DNA from: Vicinamibacterales bacterium
GTDB taxonomy: Bacteria > Acidobacteriota > Vicinamibacteria > Vicinamibacterales > UBA2999
Assembly (NCBI GenBank): GCA_041659285.1
Contig: JBAZYO010000005.1
Span: forward strand, 351,103-415,102
Direction of reading: 5' to 3'
DNA: 64,000 nt
Every line of letters starts with the position of its first letter. The first letter of the stretch is position 1. Positions 1 to 9,138 of this stretch are shown here, piece by piece. The position numbers and the translations under genes were made by a program. The notes beneath the pieces are model-generated. The model was given only the letters and a program-made list of their open reading frames with translations, searched no databases and was not told the origin of the DNA.

Positions 1-2
1 GC

Positions 3-1157
3 CGCTGGGGCCGCGACTCGCTCATGCAGATCGACGCCGGCGGTTGGGCGGTGCTCTTCCGCGACCCGGCGACTGGACAGAGCTGGAAGGAGATGGCTCA
101 GGCCATTCGCGGGTATCGCGACGCGGGCGTCGACCCCACGGCCATCAGGACCAATCCCGGCCTGGTGGCGCCCATTCCGTTCATCGAGAGCATGATGCCG
201 CGGCTTGCCAACCTCTACTTCCCGGGCAGCGCCACGGCGAACTACTACAACCTCATCTGGGGCCAGAACGGCGGCAGCGACGCCGACGCCACGCACGCCA
301 TCGACCGGGTGCGGTCGGCCCAGTTCCCCAACTGCATCATCAAGACGGGATGCAACACGCTCTACCCGTCGCAGAGCAGCTCCATGTCGATGTGGACCAA
401 CGCCGGCTACTCGAACTTCAACGGCGCCACGCTCTCGCTCCGCAAGGTCTTCAGCCAGGGCTATTCGTTCGATATCAACTACACGTGGTCGCATTCGCAG
501 GACAACGGTGGTGCGGCGGAGGCCGGCGCGGGGACGTCGGGCGCGATCATGCTGAACCCCTACGACTACAACGCCTTCTACGGGGATTCGGACTTCGACA
601 TCCGGCACAACCTCAACGTCAACGTGGTTGTCGGGCTGCCGTTCGGGCAGGGTCACGCGTTGCTGTCGAACGCCGGCGGCCTGGTCAACGCGCTCGTCGA
701 GGGATGGCAAATCTCCGGGATCTTCCGCTACAACTCCGGGTTGCCCACCGCGGTGGCCTACTCGGGTATCTGGCCGACGCACTACGCGGTGTCGGCGGTG
801 GCGTATCCGGTCGGCGACTACAGCGATCACATCACCACCAACCAGAAGGGAAATCCCGCCCTCTTCGACTCGACCACCGAAGCCGCCAACTGGCGGCCGA
901 TGCTGCCGGGCGAAGTGGGCATGCGGGCCTCGGTGCGCCTGGACGATGTCTACAACACCGACCTCGCGGTGACCAAGTCCTTCAATCTGCCGTGGGCCGG
1001 CCAGCGCCTGCAGTTCAGGGCCGAGGCGTTCAACGCCTTCAACAACGTCAACTTCACCAACGTCGCGCTCGACGCGAATTCCCCCGCGAGCTTCGGTCAG
1101 TTCACCGGCACGACCCCGCCGCGGGTCATGCAGTTCGCGCTTCGCTACGAGTTCTGA
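3..1157 (+). CDS. TonB-dependent receptor (Oar-like), C-terminal part
   Basis: This is the C-terminal 384 residues of an outer-membrane TonB-dependent receptor; the reading frame is open to the left edge, so the plug and N-terminal regulatory domain lie outside the window. The sequence shows alternating beta-strand patterns, a strand-like segment with NYTWSHSQDNGG, and the terminal signature of the family, in which an AEAFNAFNNVNFTN segment precedes a final strand ending in LRYEF with a C-terminal Phe. Receptors of this type in Acidobacteriota usually take up oligosaccharides or other bulky ligands. The substrate cannot be read here. The next gene starts 21 bases downstream on the same strand, so it probably heads or joins the long transcription unit that follows. 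Confidence 0.85.
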   Translation, partial: RWGRDSLMQIDAGGWAVLFRDPATGQSWKEMAQAIRGYRDAGVDPTAIRTNPGLVAPIPFIESMMPRLANLYFPGSATANYYNLIWGQNGGSDADATHAIDRVRSAQFPNCIIKTGCNTLYPSQSSSMSMWTNAGYSNFNGATLSLRKVFSQGYSFDINYTWSHSQDNGGAAEAGAGTSGAIMLNPYDYNAFYGDSDFDIRHNLNVNVVVGLPFGQGHALLSNAGGLVNALVEGWQISGIFRYNSGLPTAVAYSGIWPTHYAVSAVAYPVGDYSDHITTNQKGNPALFDSTTEAANWRPMLPGEVGMRASVRLDDVYNTDLAVTKSFNLPWAGQRLQFRAEAFNAFNNVNFTNVALDANSPASFGQFTGTTPPRVMQFALRYEF

Positions 1158-1178
1158 TCGGCGATGGAGAAAACGACG

Positions 1179-4100
1179 ATGAGGCGTTCTGCGATTGCCC
1201 TGTTCGGGATTGCGGCCACCGGGCTTCTGTGGGTGTCGATGTCCACCCTCGAGGCCCAGTCGGCGCCCGACCCGCAGTTCTACGAGAAGCACATCAAGCT
1301 GGTTTTCGCGACCAACTGCCTGGCGTGCCACGGGGACACCGCGCGCGGCGGCCTGCGCGTGGACTCGAGGGAGGCGCTGCTCAAGGGCGGCAAGTCCGGC
1401 CCTGCGGTCGTCACCGGCGACCCGGACAAGAGTCTCCTGATGGCGGCGGTGCGGCACACCGGCGCCGTCAAGATGCCGCTTGGCGGCAAGTTGGCCGACA
1501 GCGAGATCGCCGACCTTGCCACCTGGATCAAGGACGGCCTCGTGTGGCCCGAAGTGGCGACGGAGAGCGGCAAGCCCGTCGCCGTCCTGACCGAGTTCTT
1601 CGAGTCGCACATCCGGCCGGTGCTCGCCCAACAGTGCTTCTCGTGCCACACGAGCTCGAAACAGGGCGGGCTGCGCCTCGACTCGCGGGCCGGGCTGCTG
1701 CAAGGCGGAAACTCCGGCGCCGCCGTGGTGCCCGGTGACCCCGACAAGAGCGTCCTGCTGAGCGCGATTCGCCACAGCGGCGCGCTGCGGATGCCGAAGG
1801 GCGGCACGCGCCTCCCCGACACCGACATCGCGAACTTCACCGCGTGGATCAAGGATGGCGCGTTCTGGCCGGTCGAGACGACCACCGTGAAGGAGTACTC
1901 GGCGGAGCAACGGAAGCTATGGTCGGTGCAGCCGCTGCAGAAGGTGGTGGTGCCGGACGTGAAGGACGCGGCCTGGCCGCTGAACGACATCGACCGTTTC
2001 GTCCTCGCGAAACTGGAGCAGGAGGGCCTGAAGCCCGGCGCCCTCGCCGATCGCCGGACGCTCCTGCGCCGGGTCAGCAACGACCTGGTCGGCCTGATGC
2101 CAAGCCACGAGCAGGTGGAGGCGTTCGAGGCCGACACCTCGCCGGACGCCTACGAGAAGATCGTCGATCGGCTGCTCGCCTCGCCGCAGTACGGCGAGCA
2201 GTGGGCGCGCCACTGGATGGACACCGTCCGCTACGGCGAAGACGACTACAACGTCGGCGGCGGACCGGAGCGCACCGAGAAGTATCCCTTCGCCTACCTG
2301 TATCGCGATTGGCTCATCGGCGCCCTGAACGACGACATCGGCTACGACATGTTCGTCAAGACGCAGCTCGCCGCCGACCTCCTGGACGAGAAGGTGCGCG
2401 ACAAGAACATCGCGGCGCTCGGCATGAACGGCAACGGCATGTGGATCTTCACGGCCGGTCCCGCGCCGGTCGAGCGCGCTGACGAGTGGCACGACAAGGT
2501 CGACGTCACGAGCAAGGCCTTCATGGGCCTGACGGTCGGCTGCGCGCGCTGCCACGACCACAAGTTCGACGCCATCTACACGAAGGACTACTACTCGATG
2601 GCGAGCGTCTTCGCCAGCTCGCGCTTCAAAGACTACGCGCGCGTCCCGAAGGCGGTGGCCGACGAGTACGAGAAGCAGACCAAGCTCCTCGAGAAGAAGA
2701 ACGAGGCGCTGACCAAGTTCCTCGACAACGCCTCGGCCCTCTACGCCCAGATGCTCTTCGCGCAGACCGAGACCTACATGCTCGCCGCGTGGAAGGTGGA
2801 GACCGCGAAGCGGGCCACCGTCGAGACCGTGGCCGACGACACCAAGCTCGATCCCGAGCTGCTCGGCCGGTGGGTCCGCTTCCTGAAGAAGAAGCCCGAC
2901 AACTACTCCGCGCTGACGCCGTGGCAGGGAATGATTGCGAAGAAGGGCACGGAAGACGACGCCAAGGCGCTGGCGAAGGAGTTTGTCGCGAAGGTCGCCG
3001 AGATCAACGAGAAGCAGATCGCGCTCACGAAAGACAACGAGGTCACCCTCGCGCAGTACAAGAACGCCGACGACTTCTTCGATCCGCTCCCGAACGGTAA
3101 GAAGCGCAAGCTGAACGCCTACCAGATCGACCTGAAGAGCCTGGAGCGCGAAGACAACCAGCTGTGGCGCGACGTCTTCGACGCCGACGTCCCGGAGGCG
3201 ACGGCTGATGTCGACCCCGATCCGCGGCGCCGCAAGCCCGGCTTGTTGAAGCTCACCGACGGGGCGTTGGAGCGCCGGCTGACGGCCGACCTGAAGCTGC
3301 ACGTGGACCGCGCGCGCGTGGAGATCGACGCCTTCAAGAAGGCGATGCCGCCGCGGCCGCCGTTTGTCTATGGCATCGAGGACCTGAAGGAGCCGGCCGA
3401 CCTCAAGGTGTTCGTGCGCGGCAATCCCTACGCCTTCGGCGAGGACGCCGCTCGCGCGCTGCCGTCGATCCTCAACAACGGGACGCAGAAGGTGTTCTCG
3501 AAGGGCAGCGGCCGCCTCGAGCTCGCCGACGAGATCGTCAAGCATCCCATCTCCTCCCGCACGGTCGTCAACCGGCTGTGGCGCTGGCACACGGGCCGCG
3601 GCATCGTCGATACGCCGAACAACCTCGGGATGGCGGGCGACCGTCCGTCGAATCCGGAACTGCTGGAGTACCTGGCGTCCCGGTTCGAAGCTGACGGCCG
3701 CTCGTGGAAGAAGTTCGCGAAGCTCGTGGTCATGTCCCGGATGTACCAGTTGAGCACGGCCGCCGTGCCCGGGAACATGACCAAGGACCCCGATAACCGG
3801 TTCTTCTGGCGTGCCAACCGTCAGCGCCTGACCGCCGAAGGCATCTGGGACAACCTTCTGCTGGCGTCGAGCTCGCTCGACCTGAAGGGCATCGGCGGCC
3901 CCTCGGAGGCCCTCACCGAAAAGACGACGAGACGCGGGGTCTACGGCGCGGTGAGCCGCATGTATCCGGCCGATTTCCAGACCGTCTTCGATGCGCCGAC
4001 GGCGACGATCTCAACCGAGAAGCGCTACGCGACCAACGTGCCGCAACAGCGCCTCTTCTTCCTCAACAACACCTTCGTGGAGGCCCAGGCGCAGAAGTTG

Positions 4101-4367
4101 GCCGACCAGGTGAAGACCGCCGGCGACGAGGCCGCGCAAGCGACGCGCGCGTTCGAGATCGTGCTGCAGCGCGACCCGACGGCGGAAGAACTGCGGGAGG
4201 CGGTGGGGTTCCTGCGCCGGCCGCCGTTGAAGGCGCACGCTGTCGAGCAGGGGGGCGGCGAAGGGGTCCGCGACGCCGAGGCCGCGCCACCGAAGCGGCC
4301 GGATTCCCTGCTCCGGTCGTTCTGCTGGGCGCTGCTCAGCTCAAACGAGTTCCTGTTCGTCAACTAG
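1179..4367 (+). CDS. Secreted DUF1549/DUF1553 protein with cytochrome-c-like (PSCyt1) motifs
   Basis: A 1062-residue exported protein. The start at 1179 is chosen over an in-frame ATG at 1164 because GGAG lies nine bases upstream and the product then begins with a clean signal peptide (MRRSAIALFG... ending near LEAQS). Two tandem Planctomycete-cytochrome-C-type domains follow, with haem motifs CLACH at about residue 47 and CFSCH at about 153. A DUF1549 region comes next, containing a third motif, CARCH, at about 455. A central charged, partly coiled-coil segment precedes a DUF1553 region from about 760 to the end. The family is abundant in Planctomycetes and Acidobacteriota and its reaction is unknown. 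It nearly always travels with a DUF1501 protein, which is the next gene here. The function in this locus is inference only. Confidence 0.9.
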   Translation: MRRSAIALFGIAATGLLWVSMSTLEAQSAPDPQFYEKHIKLVFATNCLACHGDTARGGLRVDSREALLKGGKSGPAVVTGDPDKSLLMAAVRHTGAVKMPLGGKLADSEIADLATWIKDGLVWPEVATESGKPVAVLTEFFESHIRPVLAQQCFSCHTSSKQGGLRLDSRAGLLQGGNSGAAVVPGDPDKSVLLSAIRHSGALRMPKGGTRLPDTDIANFTAWIKDGAFWPVETTTVKEYSAEQRKLWSVQPLQKVVVPDVKDAAWPLNDIDRFVLAKLEQEGLKPGALADRRTLLRRVSNDLVGLMPSHEQVEAFEADTSPDAYEKIVDRLLASPQYGEQWARHWMDTVRYGEDDYNVGGGPERTEKYPFAYLYRDWLIGALNDDIGYDMFVKTQLAADLLDEKVRDKNIAALGMNGNGMWIFTAGPAPVERADEWHDKVDVTSKAFMGLTVGCARCHDHKFDAIYTKDYYSMASVFASSRFKDYARVPKAVADEYEKQTKLLEKKNEALTKFLDNASALYAQMLFAQTETYMLAAWKVETAKRATVETVADDTKLDPELLGRWVRFLKKKPDNYSALTPWQGMIAKKGTEDDAKALAKEFVAKVAEINEKQIALTKDNEVTLAQYKNADDFFDPLPNGKKRKLNAYQIDLKSLEREDNQLWRDVFDADVPEATADVDPDPRRRKPGLLKLTDGALERRLTADLKLHVDRARVEIDAFKKAMPPRPPFVYGIEDLKEPADLKVFVRGNPYAFGEDAARALPSILNNGTQKVFSKGSGRLELADEIVKHPISSRTVVNRLWRWHTGRGIVDTPNNLGMAGDRPSNPELLEYLASRFEADGRSWKKFAKLVVMSRMYQLSTAAVPGNMTKDPDNRFFWRANRQRLTAEGIWDNLLLASSSLDLKGIGGPSEALTEKTTRRGVYGAVSRMYPADFQTVFDAPTATISTEKRYATNVPQQRLFFLNNTFVEAQAQKLADQVKTAGDEAAQATRAFEIVLQRDPTAEELREAVGFLRRPPLKAHAVEQGGGEGVRDAEAAPPKRPDSLLRSFCWALLSSNEFLFVN

Positions 4368-4395
4368 GCCACGTCGCCTCACGGAGCAAGTCGTC

Positions 4396-5856
4396 ATGTC
4401 ATGCAACCACACGTTCAAGCCCATCACCCGCCGTCAGGCGCTTTCGAGAATGGGCGGCGGTTTCGGCCTTGTCGCCCTGTCCAGCATGTTGAGCGAGTCG
4501 CTCCTGCAAGCGGCGGCCAAGCCGGCAAAGCCGGTCAACACGGCCTTGAACGGCGTCATCAAGCAGCTCGATTTCAAGCCGAAGGCCAAGCGCGTCATCT
4601 TCCTGATGATGAACGGCGGCGTGTCGCACGTGGACACGTTCGATCCCAAGCCGATGCTGGACAAGTACCACGGCCAGCCCCTGCCGGGCGGACAGATCCT
4701 CACGCAGCGCAAGACCGGCAACCTGATGAAGTCGCCCTTCAAGTTCGAGAAGCACGGGCAGAGCGGCACGGAGCTGAGCGACCTGTGGCCGCACCTGGGC
4801 TCGGTCGCCGACGACATCTGCGTGGTGCGCTCGATGTGGTCGGAGATCCCGAACCACGAACCGGCGATCACGCTGATGAACACGGGCTCGTTGCTGATCG
4901 GCCGCCCGTCGATGGGCGCGTGGATCACCTACGGCCTGGGCAGCGAGAACCAGAACCTGCCCGGCTACATGGTGCTCACGCCCACCGAGCCGCTCACCGT
5001 GGGCAGCCCCTTATGGAGCTCCTCGTTCCTGCCGGCCGTCCACCAGGGCGTCGTCGTGCACAACCAGTACGTCGAGGGCGAGGCGTTCAAGCCCGAGAAG
5101 GTGATCCCGAACGTGCTGAACCTGAACGATCACGAATCGCAGATTCGTGACATCAGCTTCCTGCGCTACCTGAACGAAACCAACATCAAGCACATGCAGG
5201 CGCGGGACTCCGACCTGGACGCGTCCATCCGCTCGATGGAGACAGCGTTCCGGATGCAAACCGAGGCGCCAGACGTGTTCGACGTGAGCAAGGAGAGCAA
5301 GGCGACGCTGGACATGTATGGGTCCGGCAGCACCGCGCTCGGGTGCCTCATGTCGGCCCGGCTGGTCGAGAAGGGCGTGCGGATGGTGCAGACCTACTAC
5401 GGGAAGGGCGACCCGTGGGACGCGCACAACGACATCATGACCTACCGGAAGCTGGCCAAGGACTCCGACCAGGCCTATGCGGCGCTGATCAAGGACCTCA
5501 AGCAGCGCGGTCTCTTCGAGGACACGCTGGTCGTGTGCGGCACCGAGTTCGGCCGCACGCCCGCCATCCAGACCTCGAACGATAATGCCGTCGGCCTCGT
5601 CAACGGCCGCGACCACAACACGCTCGGCTTTTCCATCTGGCTCGCCGGCGGTGGCATCAAGGGCGGCACGACCTACGGGGCGACGGACGAGTTCGGCTTC
5701 AAGGCCGTCGAGAACAAGGTGCACGTGCACGACCTGCACGCCACCATGCTCTACCTGCTGGGCATCGATCACACCAAGCTGACCTATCACTACTCCGGCC
5801 GCGACTTCCGCCTGACGGACGTGGCCGGAGAGGTCATCCACGGCATCATCGCCTAG
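4396..5856 (+). CDS. DUF1501 protein, Tat-exported
   Basis: A 486-residue member of the DUF1501 family, which is related to the alkaline phosphatase/sulfatase fold. A twin-arginine signal (ITRRQALSRMGGG, Arg12-Arg13) followed by a hydrophobic stretch indicates export of the folded protein by Tat. Family landmarks visible are LMMNGGVSHVDTFDPKP near residue 75, a GTEFGRTP segment and a GRDHNTLGFSIWLAGGG segment in the C-terminal half, which contain Asp and His residues of the type used for metal binding. It lies 28 bases after its usual partner, the DUF1549/DUF1553 gene, and shortly before a symporter gene. The catalysed reaction is unknown; hydrolysis of an ester is the structural expectation, not evidence from this sequence. 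Confidence 0.9.
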   Translation: MSCNHTFKPITRRQALSRMGGGFGLVALSSMLSESLLQAAAKPAKPVNTALNGVIKQLDFKPKAKRVIFLMMNGGVSHVDTFDPKPMLDKYHGQPLPGGQILTQRKTGNLMKSPFKFEKHGQSGTELSDLWPHLGSVADDICVVRSMWSEIPNHEPAITLMNTGSLLIGRPSMGAWITYGLGSENQNLPGYMVLTPTEPLTVGSPLWSSSFLPAVHQGVVVHNQYVEGEAFKPEKVIPNVLNLNDHESQIRDISFLRYLNETNIKHMQARDSDLDASIRSMETAFRMQTEAPDVFDVSKESKATLDMYGSGSTALGCLMSARLVEKGVRMVQTYYGKGDPWDAHNDIMTYRKLAKDSDQAYAALIKDLKQRGLFEDTLVVCGTEFGRTPAIQTSNDNAVGLVNGRDHNTLGFSIWLAGGGIKGGTTYGATDEFGFKAVENKVHVHDLHATMLYLLGIDHTKLTYHYSGRDFRLTDVAGEVIHGIIA

Positions 5857-5865
5857 GCCGATCGG

Positions 5866-5961
5866 ATGACGCGCCTACTGTTTTTCGCGTTCTGCCTGTC
5901 CGCCGCCGTGCGCGAGTGGATCAAGACCAAGTGGCCGTTTCAGTCGGTGGAGGCTCCATGA
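5866..5961 (+). CDS. Possible 31-residue hydrophobic peptide coupled to the symporter
   Basis: A short open frame starts with ATG nine bases after the DUF1501 stop and ends in a TGA that overlaps the best symporter start in an ATGA arrangement. The product opens MTRLLFFAFCLSAAV, a short hydrophobic stretch, and continues with a basic and aromatic segment (REWIKTKWPF). The overlap and the lack of other spacer sequence suggest that it is translated and coupled to the next gene. Small membrane peptides sometimes assist solute symporters, but this one is not recognised. It could also simply be an untranslated spacer that happens to be open. Confidence 0.3.
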   Translation: MTRLLFFAFCLSAAVREWIKTKWPFQSVEAP

Positions 5962-7388
5962 CCGTGATGTTCTGGCCCGTCGTCATCTTCATGGCGATCT
6001 CCCTGGCCATTGGGTTGTACACGTATACGCAAGTGCGCGGCTCGAGCGAGCGCTACACCGTCTGTGCGAAGTCGCTGCCCTTCATCGTCGTCGGCACCAC
6101 GTTGATGGCCCAGGCGGTGGATGGCAACGCCACGCTGGGCGCCGTCTCCCTGACCTACACCAGCAGCGTCTGGTCCGGATTCATGATCGCGCTGGGCCTC
6201 GCCGCCAGCCTGCTGATCGTCGGCCGCTTCCTGGCCGCACCGCTCAACCGGATGGACCTCTTGACCCTGCCGGAGTTCTTCTATCGACGATACGGCACGG
6301 GGACGGAACTGCTGGTTTCGCTCTTGACGATCGTGTCGTTCACGATCCTGATCGCCGGCAACCTGAGCGCCGTCGCCTGGGTCTTGTCCGTCGTCAGCGG
6401 CATGGACTACCTGCCGGCGCTCGTCGTCTCGACCGTGGTCATCGTTACTTACACGATCGCCGGCGGCCTCTACTCCGCCGTATGGACGGACTTCTTCCAG
6501 GTCTATGTCGCCCTTATCGGCTTCGTGGCCGCGGCCGTGTGGCTCATCGCCACGAGGGGGCTCGGCAACATGCTCGCCGCCGTGCCACCGCCGGTCATCG
6601 ACCTCGCGGCGCTCGCCTCCGTCAAAGGGGGCGCGCTGGTGAACTGGTCCGGCGCGATCGCGCTCGCCCTCGGGAACACGATGGCGCTCGACTTCATGGA
6701 ACGGGTCTTTGCCGCCAAGGACGGATCGACGGCGCGTCGCGGCTGCTACTACAGCGCGACGATGACGCTCGTCATCGGCGTCTGCGTCGCCGTGGTCGGC
6801 GTGGCGGCCGTGTCGAGCGTCACCGGCATCGACGATCCCCGAGTGGTCCTGCCGGCCATGGCGTCCACCGTGCTGCCCTACTGGGTGGGCGTCATGGTGT
6901 TTTTGGGCGTTCTCGGCGCCTCGATGTCCACCGCGAACGGCGCCATCCTCGTCATCTCCGTCGTGCTGGCGCGCAACGTCATCCAGCGGCACCGCTCCAC
7001 CATCATGGACGATGGCGGGATGCTTCGGCTGTCGAGGGTGATGGCGCTGCCGACGGCGGCGGCGGCCCTGGTGGCGTTTATCAGGCCCGAGCCGGGAATT
7101 CTGTTGATCATCGCCTTTGATATCGTACTTGCGGGCTGCGTGGTCCCGCTCTTCGCCGGAGTGTACTGGGAGAAGGCGAACAGCACCGGCGCCATCGGCT
7201 CCGTCGTCGTCGGCACGCTCGCGCGACTAGTCGCGCACTTCGTGACGCCGGCCGAGTGGGCGGGCCTCGACACGCTCGTGCCGCCGGTGCTCAGCGCCAT
7301 CACGTTCTACGTCACCTGCCAACTTACGTGGAAGACGGTGCCGAGCCGGCACTACGTGCTCAACGAAATCGCGCAGGAAGGAGTCTGA
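5958..7388 (+). CDS. Sodium:solute symporter (SSS family)
   Basis: A 476-residue polytopic inner-membrane transporter of the solute:sodium symporter family, with about 12-13 hydrophobic segments. The start at 5958 is preferred because a GGTGGAGG ribosome site ends five bases upstream and the first helix then begins immediately; an ATG at 5916 would add 14 unlikely residues. Visible family features are an AVDGNATLGAVSLTY segment in the first third, the LPEFFYRRYG loop and a TIAGGLYSAVWTDFFQ segment, typical of the family core. The substrate is not readable from sequence. Its position upstream of a urea/guanidine degradation set suggests urea, guanidinium or a nitrogenous precursor. Confidence 0.88.
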   Translation: MTVMFWPVVIFMAISLAIGLYTYTQVRGSSERYTVCAKSLPFIVVGTTLMAQAVDGNATLGAVSLTYTSSVWSGFMIALGLAASLLIVGRFLAAPLNRMDLLTLPEFFYRRYGTGTELLVSLLTIVSFTILIAGNLSAVAWVLSVVSGMDYLPALVVSTVVIVTYTIAGGLYSAVWTDFFQVYVALIGFVAAAVWLIATRGLGNMLAAVPPPVIDLAALASVKGGALVNWSGAIALALGNTMALDFMERVFAAKDGSTARRGCYYSATMTLVIGVCVAVVGVAAVSSVTGIDDPRVVLPAMASTVLPYWVGVMVFLGVLGASMSTANGAILVISVVLARNVIQRHRSTIMDDGGMLRLSRVMALPTAAAALVAFIRPEPGILLIIAFDIVLAGCVVPLFAGVYWEKANSTGAIGSVVVGTLARLVAHFVTPAEWAGLDTLVPPVLSAITFYVTCQLTWKTVPSRHYVLNEIAQEGV

Positions 7389-7392
7389 GAGA

Positions 7393-8397
7393 GTGAAGAA
7401 GTCCTCGACGCTGGCGGGCCTCGGTGTGCTCCTCCTGCTGGCCGCCGTCTCCGCCCAGGAACCCGCGCCGCAAGCCCGGCCTCCGCGTCCGCCGCGGCCT
7501 GGGGTCAGCACCCCGGGTGTGAAGCGCGACATCAGCACGATCACGCCGATCGCGGTCTTTCCCGTCGAAGGAACGCCCGACTGGCAGGTCGTGACCGCCG
7601 ACGCGGTGTGGGTGGCCAACGGGCCGAAGAACACCGTGCACCGGATGGACCCGAAGACGAACACCGTGGTCGCGACAATCGAGGTGGGCAAGAAGCCCTG
7701 CTCGGGCCTGGCCTCCGGCTTCGGCAGCGTGTGGGTGCCCAACTGCGGCGACCAGACGCTCTCGCGCATCGACATCAAAGCCGGGAAGGTGGTGGCGACG
7801 TTGCCCTACGGCCCGGCGGCGAGCGAGGGGGGCCTCGCGGCCAGCAAGGACAGCATCTGGATGCTCTCGGATGGCGGCGAGACGCTCCTGCGGATCGATC
7901 CGGCCACCAATCGCGCCGTCGCCAGCCTGGGCATGCCGGCGGGCTCGTTCGTGGTGGTCGTGAGCGAGGACCAGGCGATCTGGGTCGTCAGCACGGAAAA
8001 GAGCCAGGTGGTCCGCGTCGACCCGGCCACGAACCTGATCACGGACCGCATCGACGTCGGCCCGCGGCCGCGCTTTACGACCGTCGGCGGCGGCGCCGTC
8101 TGGACGTTGAACCAGGGCGACGGCACGGTGTCGCGCGTTGACGTCAAGTCGCGGAAGCTCGTCACGAACGTCGACATTGGCGGCCCGGGCGGCGGCGGAG
8201 AGATTGCCTACGGCGAAGGGGCCGTGTGGGTGACGCTGTTCGAGCTTCCCCTGACCCAGATCGACCCCGACACCAACAAGGTGGTGAAGCAGTGGGTCGG
8301 CGCCGGCGGAGACGCGGTGCGCGTGGGCCACGGATCGGTGTGGCTGTCGAACCTGCGCCAGCAAAATGTCTGGCGGCTGGATCCGAAACAGCCCTGA
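7393..8397 (+). CDS. Secreted beta-propeller protein (YVTN/YncE-like)
   Basis: A 334-residue exported protein starting at a GTG with a strong GGAAGGAG site nine bases upstream. A signal peptide (KKSSTLAGLGVLLLLAAVSAQ) leads into a proline-rich linker, then into repeats of about 42 residues. Each repeat carries a xSVW or xAVW strand, a xRIDP or xRVDP turn (HRMDP, SRIDI, LRIDP, VRVDP, SRVDV, TQIDP) and an NKVVATI-like strand. This is the pattern of a seven-bladed YVTN/NHL-type propeller, similar to virginiamycin B lyase-like proteins. No lyase active-site assignment can be made. It sits between the symporter and the two DUF1989 genes with gaps of 4 and 12 bases, so it is part of the same transcript. 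Confidence 0.8.
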   Translation: MKKSSTLAGLGVLLLLAAVSAQEPAPQARPPRPPRPGVSTPGVKRDISTITPIAVFPVEGTPDWQVVTADAVWVANGPKNTVHRMDPKTNTVVATIEVGKKPCSGLASGFGSVWVPNCGDQTLSRIDIKAGKVVATLPYGPAASEGGLAASKDSIWMLSDGGETLLRIDPATNRAVASLGMPAGSFVVVVSEDQAIWVVSTEKSQVVRVDPATNLITDRIDVGPRPRFTTVGGGAVWTLNQGDGTVSRVDVKSRKLVTNVDIGGPGGGGEIAYGEGAVWVTLFELPLTQIDPDTNKVVKQWVGAGGDAVRVGHGSVWLSNLRQQNVWRLDPKQP

Positions 8398-8409
8398 GGC
8401 CATGAGCAC

Positions 8410-9138
8410 ATGAACGATATTCTTCCTGAACGCGACATATTGTTTGAGGAGGTCCTGGCGCCGGGAGCGACGTGGTCGCACGTGCTCAAGCGCGGGACGA
8501 CGCTGCGGATCACCGACATGGAGGGCGGCGCCAACGTGGGCGCCCTCCTGTACAACTCGGAGAATCCAACCGAGCGCTACAACATGCCGGACACGCTGAA
8601 GGCGCAGCACATCGCGAAGCTGACGAGCGGCGCGGTCCTCTACTCGGACATGGGCCGGATCCTCTGCTCGGTGACGAGCGACACGGTGGGCTGGCACGAT
8701 CCGCTGGGCGGCTGCTCGAACGCCAGGCTCGTCCTCGACAAGTACGGCGCCGGGACCTACCAGGACTGCCGCAACGACTGGCACCGCAACGCCTACGACA
8801 GCTTCATCGTCGAGTTGGCCAAGCACGGGCTGGACGCGCGCGACATGACGGCCATGATCAACTTCTTCAGCAAGGTCACGGTGGCTGGCGGCGGCGCGAT
8901 GCGATTTGTCGAGAACCACTCGGGCGCCGGCACGTTCGTGGACCTGCGCGCGGAGATGCATGTGCTGATGGTGCTCAACTCGTGCCAGCACCCCATGGAC
9001 CCGTCGCCGGCCCATCGTCCACGGCCGGTGCACCTGTCGGTCCGCCGTACCCCGCCTCCAGCGGTCGATGATCCCTGCCGGATCTTCCGCCCGGAGAACG
9101 GGCGCGGGTTCCAATTAACGGAGCGGTACTTCCTGTGA
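8410..9138 (+). CDS. DUF1989 urea carboxylase-associated protein (carboxyguanidine deiminase subunit)
   Basis: A 242-residue cytoplasmic protein of the DUF1989 family (urea carboxylase-associated protein 1 type). The sequence shows the family core: LKRGTTLRITDMEGGANV, LYNSENPTERYNMPDT, a VGWHDPLGGCSN segment with conserved His and Cys, INFFSKVTV, and a DLRAEMHVLMVLNSCQHP segment. Proteins of this pair were described as CgdA/CgdB, which hydrolyse carboxyguanidine to allophanate and ammonia in guanidine degradation. That assignment is by family; I do not assign the A or B letter. The stop overlaps the next gene in a GTGATG junction, so the two subunits are translationally coupled. Confidence 0.88.
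   Translation: MNDILPERDILFEEVLAPGATWSHVLKRGTTLRITDMEGGANVGALLYNSENPTERYNMPDTLKAQHIAKLTSGAVLYSDMGRILCSVTSDTVGWHDPLGGCSNARLVLDKYGAGTYQDCRNDWHRNAYDSFIVELAKHGLDARDMTAMINFFSKVTVAGGGAMRFVENHSGAGTFVDLRAEMHVLMVLNSCQHPMDPSPAHRPRPVHLSVRRTPPPAVDDPCRIFRPENGRGFQLTERYFL

Noticed and set aside
5857..5957. Guanidine riboswitch before the symporter
   Set aside because: The spacer is filled by a short open frame and lacks the conserved guanidine-I loop motifs. No other spacer in the train is long enough.
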